Below are positions 50,000-61,115 of a stretch of DNA of 64,000 bases, piece by piece. Origin of the DNA: Protopterus annectens. Taxonomy: Eukaryota; Chordata; Ceratodontiformes; Protopteridae. Positions within the stretch are counted from its first letter, which is position 1, and every line of letters starts with the position of its first letter. The stretch spans positions 626,409,914-626,473,913 of the forward strand of contig NC_056743.1 in assembly GCF_019279795.1 (NCBI RefSeq). Direction: 5' to 3'. A model generated the notes under the pieces. The model worked only from the letters and a program-made list of their open reading frames with translations, was not told the origin of the DNA and did not search any database. The position numbers and the translations under genes are program-made.

Positions 50000-51786
50000 G
50001 GGGGTGGCTTAGCACTCCTTGTTTTAGAAGTGGAGGTACTCTATTGCTTAGATCTCTGCACACCCTGAGAATTATCGGGGGGGGGGGGGGGTCTGCTTCC
50101 CCGAGGTCTAGTTTGAGGTGGCCTTGAGGGGGCTGGAAAGGACCAATGTTTTGAGGGGCAATGCCTACTGAATCTTGGAAGCTGGACTTGCAAAAAGGCT
50201 AACTGTCTGCATAGACTTAGCTTTTTCTTCCATCTTTTTTAGAACCTCTTCTGCTTTGGTGCCAAACAGATTGTCTTTGTTCAGTGGTGCGTCCAATTAT
50301 TTTGCTTTGCCATGGTCTGGCAAGGTCTGTTCCTTAAGCCAAGCATGCCTTCTAAGTGCAGAACCTGTGACTGCTGCTTTGCAGGATGCTTCTAGGGCGT
50401 CAAACCCATATTGCAGGGTATGCTTACTAACTTGGCTTGCAGAATGCATAAGCTCCTGTAATTCTTTATTTTCTGCAGAGTCAGCGAAGGTGGACAGTTA
50501 TTGTTTAATGAGTTCCATAGTATGTTGCTGGTATTTCAGCATGTGGAACTGACAATTTAATGCTCTAATGGCAAGAGTTGCAGAGGTGTATACTTTTTTA
50601 CCCCATCTGTCTATAGCTTGGGAATCCCTGTCCGAGGGGTGGGTTTATTAGCTGTGGTTGCTTTTATTCCCTTAGGAGATGACCTCTAGGTCAGCAGTAG
50701 GATTTTTGAAGAGAGATTTGTGCGAGTCAGGGACTCTGTAGTACTCATCACGTTTCCTGGGAGGAGGAGGTAGAGTATCAGGAGTTAAGGCTGGGTCCCA
50801 TAAAAACATCATCCACAACAGGAGAAATAGCTAAGGGTCTGTGCTGTGGTAAATCTAAAAATTTCCTGAGTCTCTTTTTTGGACTGAAGATAAACCTGGC
50901 ATTCTCAAGCGAAATGCTCTCTCAAAGTTATGCAGGGTTTCACCAAAAGAAAAATCCTCTGGAGGAGAGGCAGAAGGAATGGATTCCTCTGCATCTGAAA
51001 AGGGCATGCCTTCATAATCAGAAACCTCAGAGTCGTCGGACTCTTGGACAGACAAAGCCGCTGGGGACAAGTCTCTTTTCCTTTTAGCAGGGGTAGGCTG
51101 GCTTCCCCTAACCAGCATAAGGTCTTCTGCCATTTTAAGCATCTGAGCTTGAGGCATGGAAGCAGGCGAATGAGGTAGGGTTGGCGTTTTTTAGGCTTAG
51201 TTCGTACTCTGGGCCTTAGAAACTCGGTAGTTTTAGGAAAAACTGAAGACGTGAAAGAAGTAGTTTGTGTCAAATATCGGTAGTGCGAAGAACTTCCTCA
51301 GAAGCCGGTGCCTGCACAGCGACTCCGGACCCGTCCAAGGTAGAGACTTCCACAGGTTCCGTAGTCAATGAAGAGTCTCACGGCATAACGGACTCTGAAC
51401 GGGTTTCGATAGCGGCCTGCGAATCCATCGAAGCGGATATCAGGGGCTGCAAAAGCACCTGAGTACCGGCGAACTGGCGACTTGCTTAACGGAAGTGTCG
51501 GCAGTTTTGGACCTGTGCGGTCTGTCTCTGTCTTTATCCTTATGTTTATTAGGAAGATCAGTAGAGAGATGGCTTACCAAAGCCATTTCGGAATACGGAG
51601 ATCGAGAGTGAAAGTATTTAGGTACGATAAGGGCCCGACGATATAGTTCGGGCGTTGACCAAAGTACAAAACCGGCAGCGAGGAACGTCATTGGTCTGGG
51701 CCTAAACAGGTGACGTGGTAAGAATGGAAATCTTGGTGTGGTATTTGCTTTCCACAGGCGAGACAATTGTTAACTTTTTCTGACAT
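50000..51786 (-). pseudogene. DIRS-5 gag
   Basis: The ATG is at 51786. Cys pairs are degraded. MAEDLMLVRGSQPTPAKRKR and the acidic DAEESIPSASPPEDFSFGE are in 51157-50855. The core near 50330-50570 (HTLQYGFDALEASCKAAVTG in the minus frame) and the tail to about 50100 are in further frames. A run of 14 G at about 50078-50091 lies near the gag end. Confidence 0.72.
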
Positions 51787-52100
51787 CGGTTAGAGAAAGA
51801 AAAAAGGATCCCCAACGTGGTAATTAGCTTTAGAAGATTCACCTTCAATTTCGGAAACGAAAACTCAGGTAGAGGCTGATCGGCACTCATACAAACTGCT
51901 TCTGCTTTGGGCTCCTCGGCAAGAAAGACGGATATAAAAACAGGCAGCCGATGCGATTATATCAATGACGACCCGACGTCAGTCCTGGAGCGACAGCAAC
52001 AGACGCAGAAATACTAAGCCTCTAGTATTCAGGCCGACTGAGGGCTATCCCTGGCAGGATAACCCAAGTGTGATGACTGCAACAGTGAAACACAAAGGAT
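51787..52100 (-). promoter_or_regulatory. DIRS-5 right (5') ITR, degraded
   Basis: Leader and ITR with a rearranged promoter: GGATATAAAAACAGGC appears on the plus strand at about 51931-51946 and the CRE-like GACGTCAG near 51975. The orientation of the TATA-like sequence is opposite to the usual one for a right ITR, suggesting a local inversion or patch from a left ITR. Function unlikely. Confidence 0.55.
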
Positions 52101-53420
52101 ATTGTTAGATTCCTCTTCCTCTGTCCCACAGCCCAAAGGAGAAGAAATTTTGAAAAGAGTAAGCAAGGGACTCCTCATCCAAATCAAACTCCTCCTCAGA
52201 GGAATCCTGTACTCTGGGGGTCTTTTAAGTGGAGTAGAGGACTAAGGGGGAGCTGAAATAGAAATACCCTGAGGAGATTTCAATGCCATCAAACCACTAA
52301 AACCCTGAGTGTAGGCCTGCCACTCACTCTGTGGATCCTTAAGGGCAGGAGAAGCATTTTTTTTCTTTAATGGGATGTCTGTCTTATAAAACTTGTTGGG
52401 CTCTGACCAAGCAAGGCATTCAATAGTAGTAGGAACGTTTTCCTCTGACTAAAATCTGAACACCACCCCTAGGCCCTTCGGAAATGATAAACAGCGGTTC
52501 CCCTGAACGCACGAAACCGATGTCTGCAAAGCCTCCTCAGTCGTGCTTAAAGTCAGATCCCGGTCTCCAACCCAGTCGCAGGAGAAGAATCTCTGACAAA
52601 CTCCAAGTTTTATATTAAAAAGTGTGAATTTTTCACCAGCGAGTTTCCTTTTGGATTTTTCCATCATGTAGCAGAGGGCCTACTGTTCATTTAGTTGGAG
52701 TTTGTCAGAGTGTCTTTTGCTTTGTTTCGCAGCAGAAGAATCTGACAAAGCCAGATGAACCTCTGGGGATTCACTCACCTCAGGAGAAACGTCTGACGGA
52801 GGCTGAACAGTGCAAGATTCTGGCTAGGCTTCTTAGCCTTCTTCCCTTGACGGATGTCCCTCAGGGCAGGAAGTTCCCTCCATAGTATCTTTAGCAAGAA
52901 GTTTAAGTCGCTGATTCTCCAGATACATCAACAAGTCAGTCTGCTATGCAACGTTTTAGGTACAAAAGCCTGACAGACAGAACAGGTTGTATGGTCGTGT
53001 GAGGTGCCAAGAGAAATAGACACTGTTCATGGTGGTCTTTAAGGGAAATCAGTCTCCCACACTGGCATTTGCCCTTCTTGGATGACATGAAACCCCACAA
53101 GCAACCAAAAAGGCAAGTAAAAAAGAAACCTCAATGGGTCACTTATCTGCAATGGCTCGGAAACTGCATCTAATGTAGGCGTTCAGTCCAAACGCCATCT
53201 CTTGATCGTTGGTCTGGTGTCACATAAGTTCTGAGGATGGTAGTCCGTACATCACCTTTATGCCCTACACTATGCAATGAGCATACATACACGTGATGTA
53301 CAGTGTACCTTAAAACAACCTAAGGTTTTGGTACACTGGCCAAATGTCAGGCTACCCTAGACAGCGAGTCCCTAATGTAATGAATACTGCAACAGTGATA
53401 TGGAAGGGCATCATACATTT
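52101..53420 (-). mobile_element. DIRS-11 gag N-terminal half and right end
   Basis: This continues the old element after DIRS-5. The frame near 52140-52210 reads SSEEEFDLDEESLAYSF, which precedes the TPFEEVSFGG part at 26690. The gag start is at about 53092 with MSSKKGKCQCGRLISLKDHH, a distant match to MSDKVNNCISCGKQIPHKDF including the Cys pair. The possible right terminus, with ACTGCAACAGTGATATGGAAG, lies near 53388-53420. Confidence 0.7.
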
Positions 53421-53659
53421 GTCTTGGCCGATTTCCATTCCCTTGTTTTTCACAAAAAGGCTTACATGACCTTCTCTTTTCTGTCAGGGACACGTCTGAG
53501 GATATACTGGGGACAGGGTGAATAAGGAGGAATAAAAATGGAAAAATGGGTAAGTCATAGTGGTTCCCTCTCAGAGTCTTAGCCCCAGCATTAACTGTTT
53601 GATCTACTTGCCATCTAGTTTCTTAGAGAGGCATTTATTACCCTTCTCCTGTTTTTCTG
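53421..53659. other. Unassigned sequence between DIRS-11 and PLE-3
   Basis: I see no gene, repeat or motif here. A short open frame across 53560-53826 only arises by running into the PLE-3 terminal repeat. Confidence 0.5.
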
Positions 53660-53669
53660 TCTTGTGTAT
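53660..53669. repeat. Target-site duplication, left copy, PLE-3
   Basis: TCTTGTGTAT here and at 58136-58145 flank PLE-3 exactly. Confidence 0.78.
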
Positions 53670-54055
53670 ATGTAGAAAAAACAGAGTAGGACAACCACGA
53701 AATAAAACGTGTAACAAAAGTTTATTCCATAACAATAAAATGAGTGCTTTCACGTGCTACCAAGGCACGCTTCTTCAGATTTCATCAAACAATTCTAACT
53801 GTTCACTATATATATGCTCCATTTAACTTAATTTAATTAATTAAATAAAATTAGATACACCTGAAGCCATCATTAAACAATCATTAGTCATCACATCAAT
53901 GCAATCAGATCTCAGCTTAAATTTCGCTGAGTAAAACTAATGAGAGCTATCTAAAATAGTACATACAACTAACTATGGATTTTATGGCGGTCTCTAATAA
54001 AATCTTCTGAAACACACAGTATGGAAATATCTTATTCTAATAGATATAGTGTTTC
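53670..54055 (-). repeat. PLE-3 downstream pseudo-LTR
   Basis: It matches 57739-58127 in the same orientation, with only small differences in the parts compared. It holds the hammerhead candidate at 53735-53785. Confidence 0.87.
53735..53785 (-). ncRNA. Hammerhead ribozyme candidate, PLE-3 downstream repeat
   Basis: The minus strand reads stem I ATGAAAT, CTGAAGA, stem II GCGTGC/GCACGT, GAA, then AGCACT, C (H17) and stem I partner ATTTTAT. Compared with the upstream copy one base changes the self-complementary AGCGCT to AGCACT, which weakens stem III. Otherwise complete. Confidence 0.66.
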
Positions 54056-54525
54056 TCACGTCTAATAAACATTACCATACGATCTGTAAAAAAGCTGTAT
54101 AAATTACAGCACATACATAATTCAAATAAGTAAATACATATATAAATCATCCTAGATCAATATATGAATACATTGAAACTATTACAAATATTTATTTACC
54201 GTTTTTGTATATATATCAATTCTACCATTGCATAAATTTATATTAACTCATGTAAAATATATGAATACATAGAAATAAATGAAAAGTATAACAAAATATG
54301 TATAAATAAATGAACAAATGTGTATATACATATAAAACTATAATATATATTTTTTTCAGATGTTATTGTTATTCATTTATTTATGTCTATGTGCTTCAAG
54401 TATAGATTTAATACTTATAAATGGTTGAGACCAGGATGTAGGTGTGCTCGTAACTTAAATATCCAGCAAAGTTCCACTGATTAAATAATTCACATTATTG
54501 CCCCCTCTCTTATTCTTTGTTACTA
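54056..54525. other. PLE-3 AT-rich 3' untranslated region
   Basis: This is AT-rich sequence between the endonuclease end and the downstream repeat. No coding potential or other motif was recognised. Confidence 0.6.
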
Positions 54526-54529
54526 AAAC

Positions 54530-55038
54530 ACTCTAAATTTGAAATAATGACCTTCATGAGTTGCTATATGCTTGGCTAATGCATTCTGTTGATTCATCCG
54601 TCTATCATCATATGTGTGGTTATAAATTCTATCCTTAAGTCTTTTCGATGTCATCCCTACATAAAAAGCCTAACACTCCATACAAGTCGCCAAGTATATA
54701 AGATTCATATCATTACATGTTGCATAAAATCTGGGAATAAATTTGTAGTCAATTGTAGGACGAATAAACTGCTGTGCATCAGTTATATTGCACATTTTGC
54801 AGCTTTTACATGGAAAAGTTCCAAAGTGTAGCTGCTTCTTATATATCTTTTCTTGTTCCATGTACGTATGTTCTGTGCATAATATCCTTTTAAGATTTCT
54901 GCTATTTCTATAACTAAAAATGGGTGATTCTCCTATAATACTTATTATGGATGAATCAACAGTAAGTACGTGCCAATTCCTTTTTATGATGTCTATTATT
55001 CTCTTATTATCATTGGTATACCTAGTTGTAAATGTCAC
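54530..55038 (-). pseudogene. PLE-3 linker and GIY-YIG endonuclease (in-frame stop)
   Basis: The frame 55038-54670 holds FGTFPCKSCKMCNI, the Cys linker, then NLIYLATCMEC, the GIY-like half. A TAG stop follows at once, after which AFYVGMTSKRLKDRIYNHTY continues in the same frame down to about 54590, with the YIG-like half and conserved Arg. A single stop therefore splits the two halves of the nuclease. Confidence 0.82.
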
Positions 55039-56270
55039 TCAAGTATTATTATAGGTTTTCCTATGTCGGGTGGCCATTTTGCTCAATCCAACGCTGGTAT
55101 CATTAGTCATACCTATGACAGATTTTTTAACATTACTGACCATGGTACTACTATATCCTCTTTCAGTGAACAATCTCTCCATGATGTCTATCTGTTCTTG
55201 TAAATCCAAAGTGTCCTTGCAGATTTTTGTAAGTCTGATGAATTGACTTTTAATAATGTTTGAAAATATGAACCGGGGGTGCATACTACTGAAATGTAAC
55301 AGTGCATTCTTCCAACATGTCTTTCTATAGAGAGAAGTAGATAAATGGCCCTGTAGATCTTTAGTAATGGTTATATCCAAAAAGTCGATCTTCGAATAAG
55401 AAAATTCCAGGGTAAATCTTAAGAAGTCAGTAGTTGATTCTAAATAGCTTATAAAGTCATTTAACATATCTATACTACCATCCCAAAATCATCTACAAAG
55501 TGTCTATATAGAAGTACATGTGGATAGAATGCACTGTTAAACAAATATGTCTTCTCCCAGTAGTATACCACCAGGTTCGCATAGATTAGCACATGGGGTG
55601 CCCATCGCGACACCCCATTTCTGCAAGAACAGTTCATCATTGAACATAAAGACATTGTTAGATAATATAGTATCCAATAGGGTACATATCAAAATTTGTT
55701 CATCTCTATTAAACTCATCTGTTGAACTTATAATTTCTCTAACAGCTTCGATCCCATAATCATTAGGGATCGAAGTAAATAAACTCTTAACATATCTAGA
55801 GTCACTAATATACAAGTAGATGGTAATGTTTGTTGGGATATATTTTCTAGTTCATCAATCAATTGATATGTGTCTTTTAAAATAGAGGGTATGCTTCTTG
55901 CCAAAGGTCCTAATATGGTCTCTACATAAACTGATATGGTCTCCGTTTATCCATCCTTCTCCTGCCACTATGGGTCGCATTGGAGGGGGAAAAATATTTT
56001 TGTGAACCTTGGGTAGGCCTTTTATATACGGAATCAAAGGAAATTCAACTAAAAAATAAGTATATAGTTCTTGATTAATCTGCTTGCACACCAAAAGGTC
56101 ATATAGGTCATCATACACCTTCCTAACTATCTTACTAAAAAACTCATGATTAATCTTAGTATATGTATTAGTATCTTGCAACATTTCTATCATGGCTTTA
56201 TTATAGTCACATGTGTTAAGTAACACTATACCCCCCTCCTTTGTCAGCAGGTTTTATAGTTAATTCAACG
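55039..56270 (-). pseudogene. PLE-3 reverse transcriptase
   Basis: Motifs run in order: KPADKGGG near 56250, then after a shift in a run of C/G, LPKVHKNIFPPPMRPIVAG (near 55960-56010), SLFTSIPNDYG (motif A region, 55780), WGVAMGTPCAN (55600), FVDDFGMV (55490; here FVDD replaces the usual FLDD) and FLDITI in the next frame. The thumb and connector follow in 55467-55039 (TERGYSSTMV). Four or more frame changes are needed. Confidence 0.8.
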
Positions 56271-57643
56271 TTTTTACAAAGAAACTGTAAAGATTTCTAT
56301 TCTTCACCACTCAAATTAAAATATAGACATTTATGTGTTTGATCTGAAAAATATGAATAAAAATCTCTCTCACACATCTTAATAAAACAATCTACATTTG
56401 CTGGTAAGGTAGGAGAAAAATTACTTTTGCATTTAAATCTGGTGACCTGTTCTGTATCAGTCATAGTAGCATTATTATAAATCAATTTCAGTGCTATAGT
56501 ACGTCCAAACATTCTCAAATCTGTTAAAAGTTCACCAAGGTTACTACCTTGTGATGGAATAAAGGACAAACCTTTATTCAATAGAGAAAAGTCAGCAGAA
56601 GTAAGTTCAAACCCGGAGTAATTAAAGACAAGCCGATTTAATTTCTGGTCCGGCGTCTTGTTTCGCAATTCCCGCCTGAGAACTTCCATTTTCTGCATCC
56701 CCGACTGTTGGACCTGGTTCTGGATGCTGCTCGTATCTGCATGGGAAAGGGTAAAAAACGTTCTATGTTCCCACATGGTAATTTAGGTCTAGCTCCCATA
56801 GCGTTCTCTTCCTTCCGATCTGTGAAGGCCTGTTGGTTGGGTGGAGGAATGGCTATCGTGGAGGAGGTGCCCAATTCAAAACCTCCGTTAGACGACGTAG
56901 CTGGTGAGTCTACTCCATTCATATCATTGCCAGTAGTAGTATTACTGCTTAAAGGAACAGCATCAATATCTGATGTTTCACTGTCTATAATAATATTATT
57001 AGAATTGATATGTGTAGAGCGTACAGCTGTACTTTCAGAGTTATTAAGATGATTATTCTTGGGCCAAACAAAGACATGTCCAGAGGTAAAGTCTCTGTAG
57101 TCACGCTGTAATTTACGATACTTGGTCTGTTGTAATCTATCACTATACATTGCCACCTGAGTATACATATTATCAAGTTTCTTTTCAAAAATCTCACCTT
57201 TGAAGCATATCCATAGATCTTTATTCAAAGCCTCTACCTTTTTAGTTAGTTCAGCTTCTATGGGTGAGAAATAATCTATGAGCAACCTCATATAACTGTT
57301 ACTCAATTCTATATTAAGCTGTTGCCATTTCTTTAAAAGCTCCGGATGGCTATCACCATAGGTTGGCATACAGAGTATTCTCATGCCTCGAGGGATAATA
57401 TGGAAGTGTAAGCTCGCTTCCATACGTCTCCTTTGCCATATGAGCCTTTGTAACTTATACAAGTCATTTTCGGTTATTAAACTCATTTAGATTTTCTACA
57501 GTACCTGTTGTCAATGGTGGAAAAGAATGTTGTAGCTCAAGGTTAAGCAGTGGATTACTTCGCTGTTCAAAAATATTATTCCATCTCTGGTTCAAGTCCA
57601 TTCCATTAGGATTGTAGTCCAATTCTATAGATGGTGTATCCAT
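56271..57643 (-). pseudogene. PLE-3 N-terminal region
   Basis: It begins at an ATG at 57643 (MDTPSIELDYNPNGMDLNQR). After about 55 residues the frame shifts into 57486-56638, 282 residues: DLYKLQRLIWQRRRMEASLH, ELTKKVEALNKDLWICFKG and a Ser/Thr/Asn-rich stretch. 56776-56297 continues with NRLVFNYSGFELTSADFSLL and GLSFIPS, an N-terminal motif widely seen in vertebrate PLEs (general family knowledge). Its role is not settled; it precedes the reverse transcriptase fingers. Confidence 0.78.
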
Positions 57644-57738
57644 CGTGTGACAGCTGCGATGACCAAGCAATAAGACAAATATTTCAAAAAAAGATACTGC
57701 TGCAGTCCAAAGGTCCAACTCCAGAAAAAAGAGGCACA

Positions 57739-58127
57739 ATATGTAGAAAAAACAGGGTAGGACCACCACGAAATAAAACATGTAACAAAAGTTTATTCCA
57801 TAACAATAAAATGAGCGCTTTCACGTGCTACCAAGGCACGCTTCTTCAGATTTCATCAAACAATTCAAACTGTTCACTATATATATGCTCCATTTAACTT
57901 AATTTAATTAAATAAAATTAGATACACCTGAAGCTATCATTAAACAATCATTAGTCATCACATCAATGCAATCAGATCTCAGCTTAAATTTCGCTGAGTA
58001 AAACTAATGAGAGCTATCTAAAATAGTATATACAACTAACTATCGATTTTATGGCGGTCTCTAATAAAATCTTCTGAAACGCATATAGTATGGAAATATC
58101 TTATTCTAATAGATACTTAGTGTTTTT
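57739..58127 (-). repeat. PLE-3 upstream pseudo-LTR
   Basis: This is a direct repeat of 53670-54055. On the minus strand it lies upstream of the coding region and carries the better preserved hammerhead (57806-57856). Confidence 0.87.
57806..57856 (-). ncRNA. Hammerhead ribozyme candidate, PLE-3 upstream repeat (complete)
   Basis: All elements are present on the minus strand. Stem I ATGAAAT pairs with ATTTTAT (7 bp with one G-U). CTGAAGA box; stem II GCGTGC/GCACGT (one G-U); GAA followed by the perfect palindrome AGCGCT as minimal stem III; then C as the cleavage base. This matches type I hammerheads described in PLE terminal repeats, which are thought to process transcripts at the repeat. 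Activity not shown. Confidence 0.8.
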
Positions 58128-58135
58128 TTGAAATA

Positions 58136-58145
58136 TCTTGTGTAT
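58136..58145. repeat. Target-site duplication, right copy, PLE-3
   Basis: TCTTGTGTAT is identical to 53660-53669. Confidence 0.78.
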
Positions 58146-58689
58146 GATAGAAAGGTTAGCTTTTCTGTAAGGTAGTTGCCATTTTGATGCAGAGGCGACA
58201 AAACAAAAGTTAAGAAATTGCCACAAGGATAGATCTATGTTGTCTGACTTGCATCTGGTTCAACTATGGGGATTTCAGATCCGACTGGATCTGTCCTCTG
58301 CACCGAATCTGAAACTCTTGGGTTCCAGGGCTATGACTCCTACCCTACCCAATTCCCTGAACTCCACCTCAGTGCCTAAGACACAGTTTGCCCCTTGAAA
58401 ACATTATATCCATAAGTAACTCAGGTATGTATATACTAAACAAATTACTCCCATTTAAAGTTAATTCCAGAATGCTTGATAGAGAAAATGGCAGGATTAT
58501 GGGAAGCTGGCAGCAATGACTGTTCAAAGACGGAGAATGTCAAAGTTGACCTGGTCAACGGAACCCTCTGTGTGACAATTTGGCTGAGGGCAGGTGGAAG
58601 GGATATTGAACTAGACGCAAACAGACAACATGGATCTATTGTTATGATAAGTACATAACTTTCATATCAGATATTGTCTATTTTTGTCT
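58146..58689. other. Unassigned sequence, possibly 3' end of an old DIRS element
   Basis: No coding sequence was recognised. Its position next to a recombinase C-terminus on the minus strand suggests the 3' terminal region of that old element, but I see no ITR or ICR match to the young family. Confidence 0.4.
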
Positions 58690-59603
58690 GATTTAAGTAT
58701 GGGACAGATTCCCAAGCATACACACCTGGGTGGCATCAGGGAAGGACATGCTTGAGAATGGTGGAGCCAAAGGAGGAACATTATCTGGATTGTTCATCCA
58801 GTCTATAATGAGATTCAAATGTATGAACTGTTGACCAAGTAGCTGCTGCACAATCATCATTAATAGGTAATCTCCTGGCAAAGACTACAGAAGTGTCCAC
58901 TGCCCTTGCAGAATGAGCCTTAGGTTTAGATTGCAGAGAAGCCCTTTTTATTGTACATGAAGGAAATGCAGCTAAACATCTGGATAAAGTTACTTTAGCC
59001 GCTGATTTGCCAATTTAGGCTTAGAGAATTCTACAAACAATCCGACTTAAAGATTTAGTTTTATGAAGATGAAAACAAAGCAGATGATGAATATGCAGCA
59101 TGTACTCACCTTCATTTCAGAATCTTGGAAAAAAGACTATTGACTAATTCAGGTTAGTTTCGTATGCCACCTTAGGAAATAAGGATCTGTTCATCTCTAC
59201 GGAAACCCAATCTTTGCAAAAACCAAACAGGATGGTTTGCAGGAAAGTGCTTGCATCTCTGAAATCTGTTTGGCTGATGTAACTGCCACCAGAAACACTG
59301 TTTTCCAAGAGAGGAATTTTAAATTTACAGACGCTGCTGGCTCAAATGGGAGAGGAGTCAATGCTTGCAATGCAACATGACGGCAATATCCTAAGTGGGT
59401 GCTGGATCTTTGATAGGGGGCTGCAAAAGAAAAGTTCATTTCAGGAAAGCTTTAGAAATTCTCAAAGAGGCTACACATCTGTCCCTTCTGTCCTACATGG
59501 AAGCTAGAGATGGTTGCCATCTGTACTTAGACACTTGAGCAACTGGACCTATTGTGAAAAAGTTCCAATAAGAATTATAAAATGGAAGGACCTGGAGATG
59601 AAA
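58690..59603 (-). pseudogene. Old DIRS tyrosine recombinase remnant
   Basis: This is a diverged recombinase on the minus strand. The frame 59439-59197 shows TPLPFEPAASVNLKFLSWKT and TSAKQISEMQAL, the counterpart of PPFEPA and TSARRVSELQAL with the second Arg replaced by Gln. Further on (about 58860-58930) the strand reads KPKAHSARAVDTS, matching the HSTRATATS box with H-x-x-R kept, then WSTVHTF; the Tyr block is not recognisable. DIRS-10 inserted at its upstream side at 59604. Confidence 0.7.
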
Positions 59604-59979
59604 AGTAGTGTGGTGTACACTTACCATAAATGTAGATGTTCCGAGTGCATTCACTGTTACAGTCATTACATTTGGGTTATCTGCTTGCTGGTAGCACTCA
59701 GTCGGCCTGATTAACAAAGTCTTGGGTCTTGCGTCGGTTGCTGTCCCTTCTTCCATGACATCAGGTCGTCAGGGGTATAAAACATGCAGCCGACGCCATT
59801 ACATCAGTTTTTCTTGCCCCAGATGTCAGGTGCCCCTTTAATGGGAAGCAATTAAATATAAAAGTACAAAGATAAACCTCCAACAAAAAAGCAAATACAC
59901 CAAAAAGGCTTTTAAGCATAGTAAAGGAAAGTAGAGGTATAGCCAAAAGAAGTTAGGGGGCTGGAGGGAGGGCAACCAG

Positions 59980-60080
59980 GACTGCAACAGTGAATACACT
60001 CAAACATCTACATTTATGGTAAGTGTACATAAATGTACTATGTTCTTCGTGTTTCACTGTTGCAGTCATTACATTTGGGT
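59980..60080. other. DIRS-10 internal complementary region
   Basis: The left-tip complement ends in TGTACT at 60039, followed by ATGTTCTTCGTG and CATTACATTTGGGT, predicting a right tip of subfamily II beyond the window. Substitutions are visible in the left-tip half. Confidence 0.8.
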
Positions 60081-60112
60081 AGATTCCCAAAGCTATGTTT
60101 GGGAGGAGGAAT

Positions 60113-61115
60113 TTAGATAGCATTAGGGCCAGCTATAAGGCCCTGCAAGACTGCAGTGGCAAAGCCAGCTCTGGATTTAGAGAATATTGGCAAATTATAA
60201 TGCTTGGTGAAAGTATGTACAGAACTCCATTTAGCAGCTTCTAGGATTGTCCCTGGTAGGGACGCCTCTGAGAAAGGCTGTAGAGGTAGATGCTGCCCTG
60301 GTGGAGTGAGGTCTGATCCCCTGGGGGATAGGTTTGCCATGGTGCTTATAGCAGAAATGAATGCAATGGCTTATCCATTTAGAAATGGTTTGCTTTGAAA
60401 TAGCCTTCCCCTCCACCCCTGCAGCAAATGCCACCAGCAGTTGTTTAGATTTCCTTTGAGGTTTAGTCCTGTCCAAGCAGAATCTAAGTTGTCTGTGCAC
60501 ATCTAAGGAACGCAGTATCTGTTCCCCTTTATTGTGGATTGAGAAAGAAGGTTGGCAAATGAATGGACTGATTAAGAGCCACACTGGATACCACCTTGGG
60601 CATGAAGGATGGGTTGGGTTCTGAGGGACACCCTGTCCACATGAAAGATAATGAAAGGCTCCACTGCCATAAGGGCCTGTAATTCAGACACCCTTCTAGC
60701 TGAAGTGATTGCTAAAAGGAAAGCTGCTTTCCAAGAAAGAAATTGTAAGTCTGCAGTAGCAGCTGGCTCGGAAGAGGTAGAGTGAATTTCTCCAAGACAA
60801 AGTTAAGGTCCCAGAGGCTGGGGTTGGAGCACTCATGGGTGGTCTCAAATTTTTGGCCCCTCTGAGGAACTGTTTGAGCAGTGGAGAGAAGAGGGGAGGT
60901 TCTGTGTTATAATGAGCTGAAATGGTGTGGATTTTAATGGAGGAAAAAGACAGGCCCTTGTGAAGCATCTTAGTTAAGTATTGTAAAATCTGAGGTAAAT
61001 CGGGCGCTGCTGTGCCCATCCCTTGAGACTGGTTCCAGGCACAAAATCTTTTCCATTTTTCAGCATAAGATTTTCTAGTACTATGCCTCCTTCCCTCTAA
61101 TATGATATCCATCAC
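60113..61115 (-). pseudogene. DIRS-10 tyrosine recombinase
   Basis: The N-terminal block is in 61115-60696 (DIILEGRRHSTRKSY). The central block (NKGEQILRSLDVHRQLRF to HSTRAASTSTAFLRG) is in 60584-60231. The C-terminal block is in 60340-60113, with FTKHYNLPIFSK. H-x-x-R and Tyr are preserved; SARRVSEL falls near 60690-60710. Three or more shifts are present. Confidence 0.8.

Larger units (their letters stand above)
47865..52100 (-). mobile_element. DIRS-5 segment 4 of 4 (recombinase start, pol, gag, right ITR)
   Basis: It resumes the recombinase at 47865 and ends near 52100, where DIRS-11 gag continues with ATTGTTAG. The right tip is degraded (CACAAAGGAT instead of CACGATGAACAT). With its other segments it forms a full-length copy and is the host of DIRS-6, DIRS-7 and DIRS-9. 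Its mutations are heavier than in DIRS-8, as expected for the outer shell. Confidence 0.85.
53670..58135 (-). mobile_element. PLE-3, near full-length Penelope-like element with direct terminal repeats
   Basis: This PLE of about 4.5 kb lies on the minus strand. Unlike PLE-1 and PLE-2 it has direct repeats at both ends (53670-about 54055 and 57739-about 58127), the pseudo-LTR arrangement typical of intact PLEs. Between them is a long coding region from 57643 down to about 54530 with N-terminal domain, reverse transcriptase, linker and GIY-YIG endonuclease. A 10-bp target duplication flanks it. Stops and shifts show it is dead but it is the only PLE here with the 5' half. Confidence 0.88.

Noticed and set aside
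50078-50091. G-runs at 12045, 45540 and 50078 as G-quadruplex elements
   Set aside because: They are single homopolymer runs at non-matching positions in gag and probably slippage products; no conserved four-run pattern is seen.
53560-57897. Two nearly identical short plus-strand proteins at 53560 and 57631
   Set aside because: They come from the two PLE-3 terminal repeats read on the non-coding strand; the shared part starts exactly at the repeat border.
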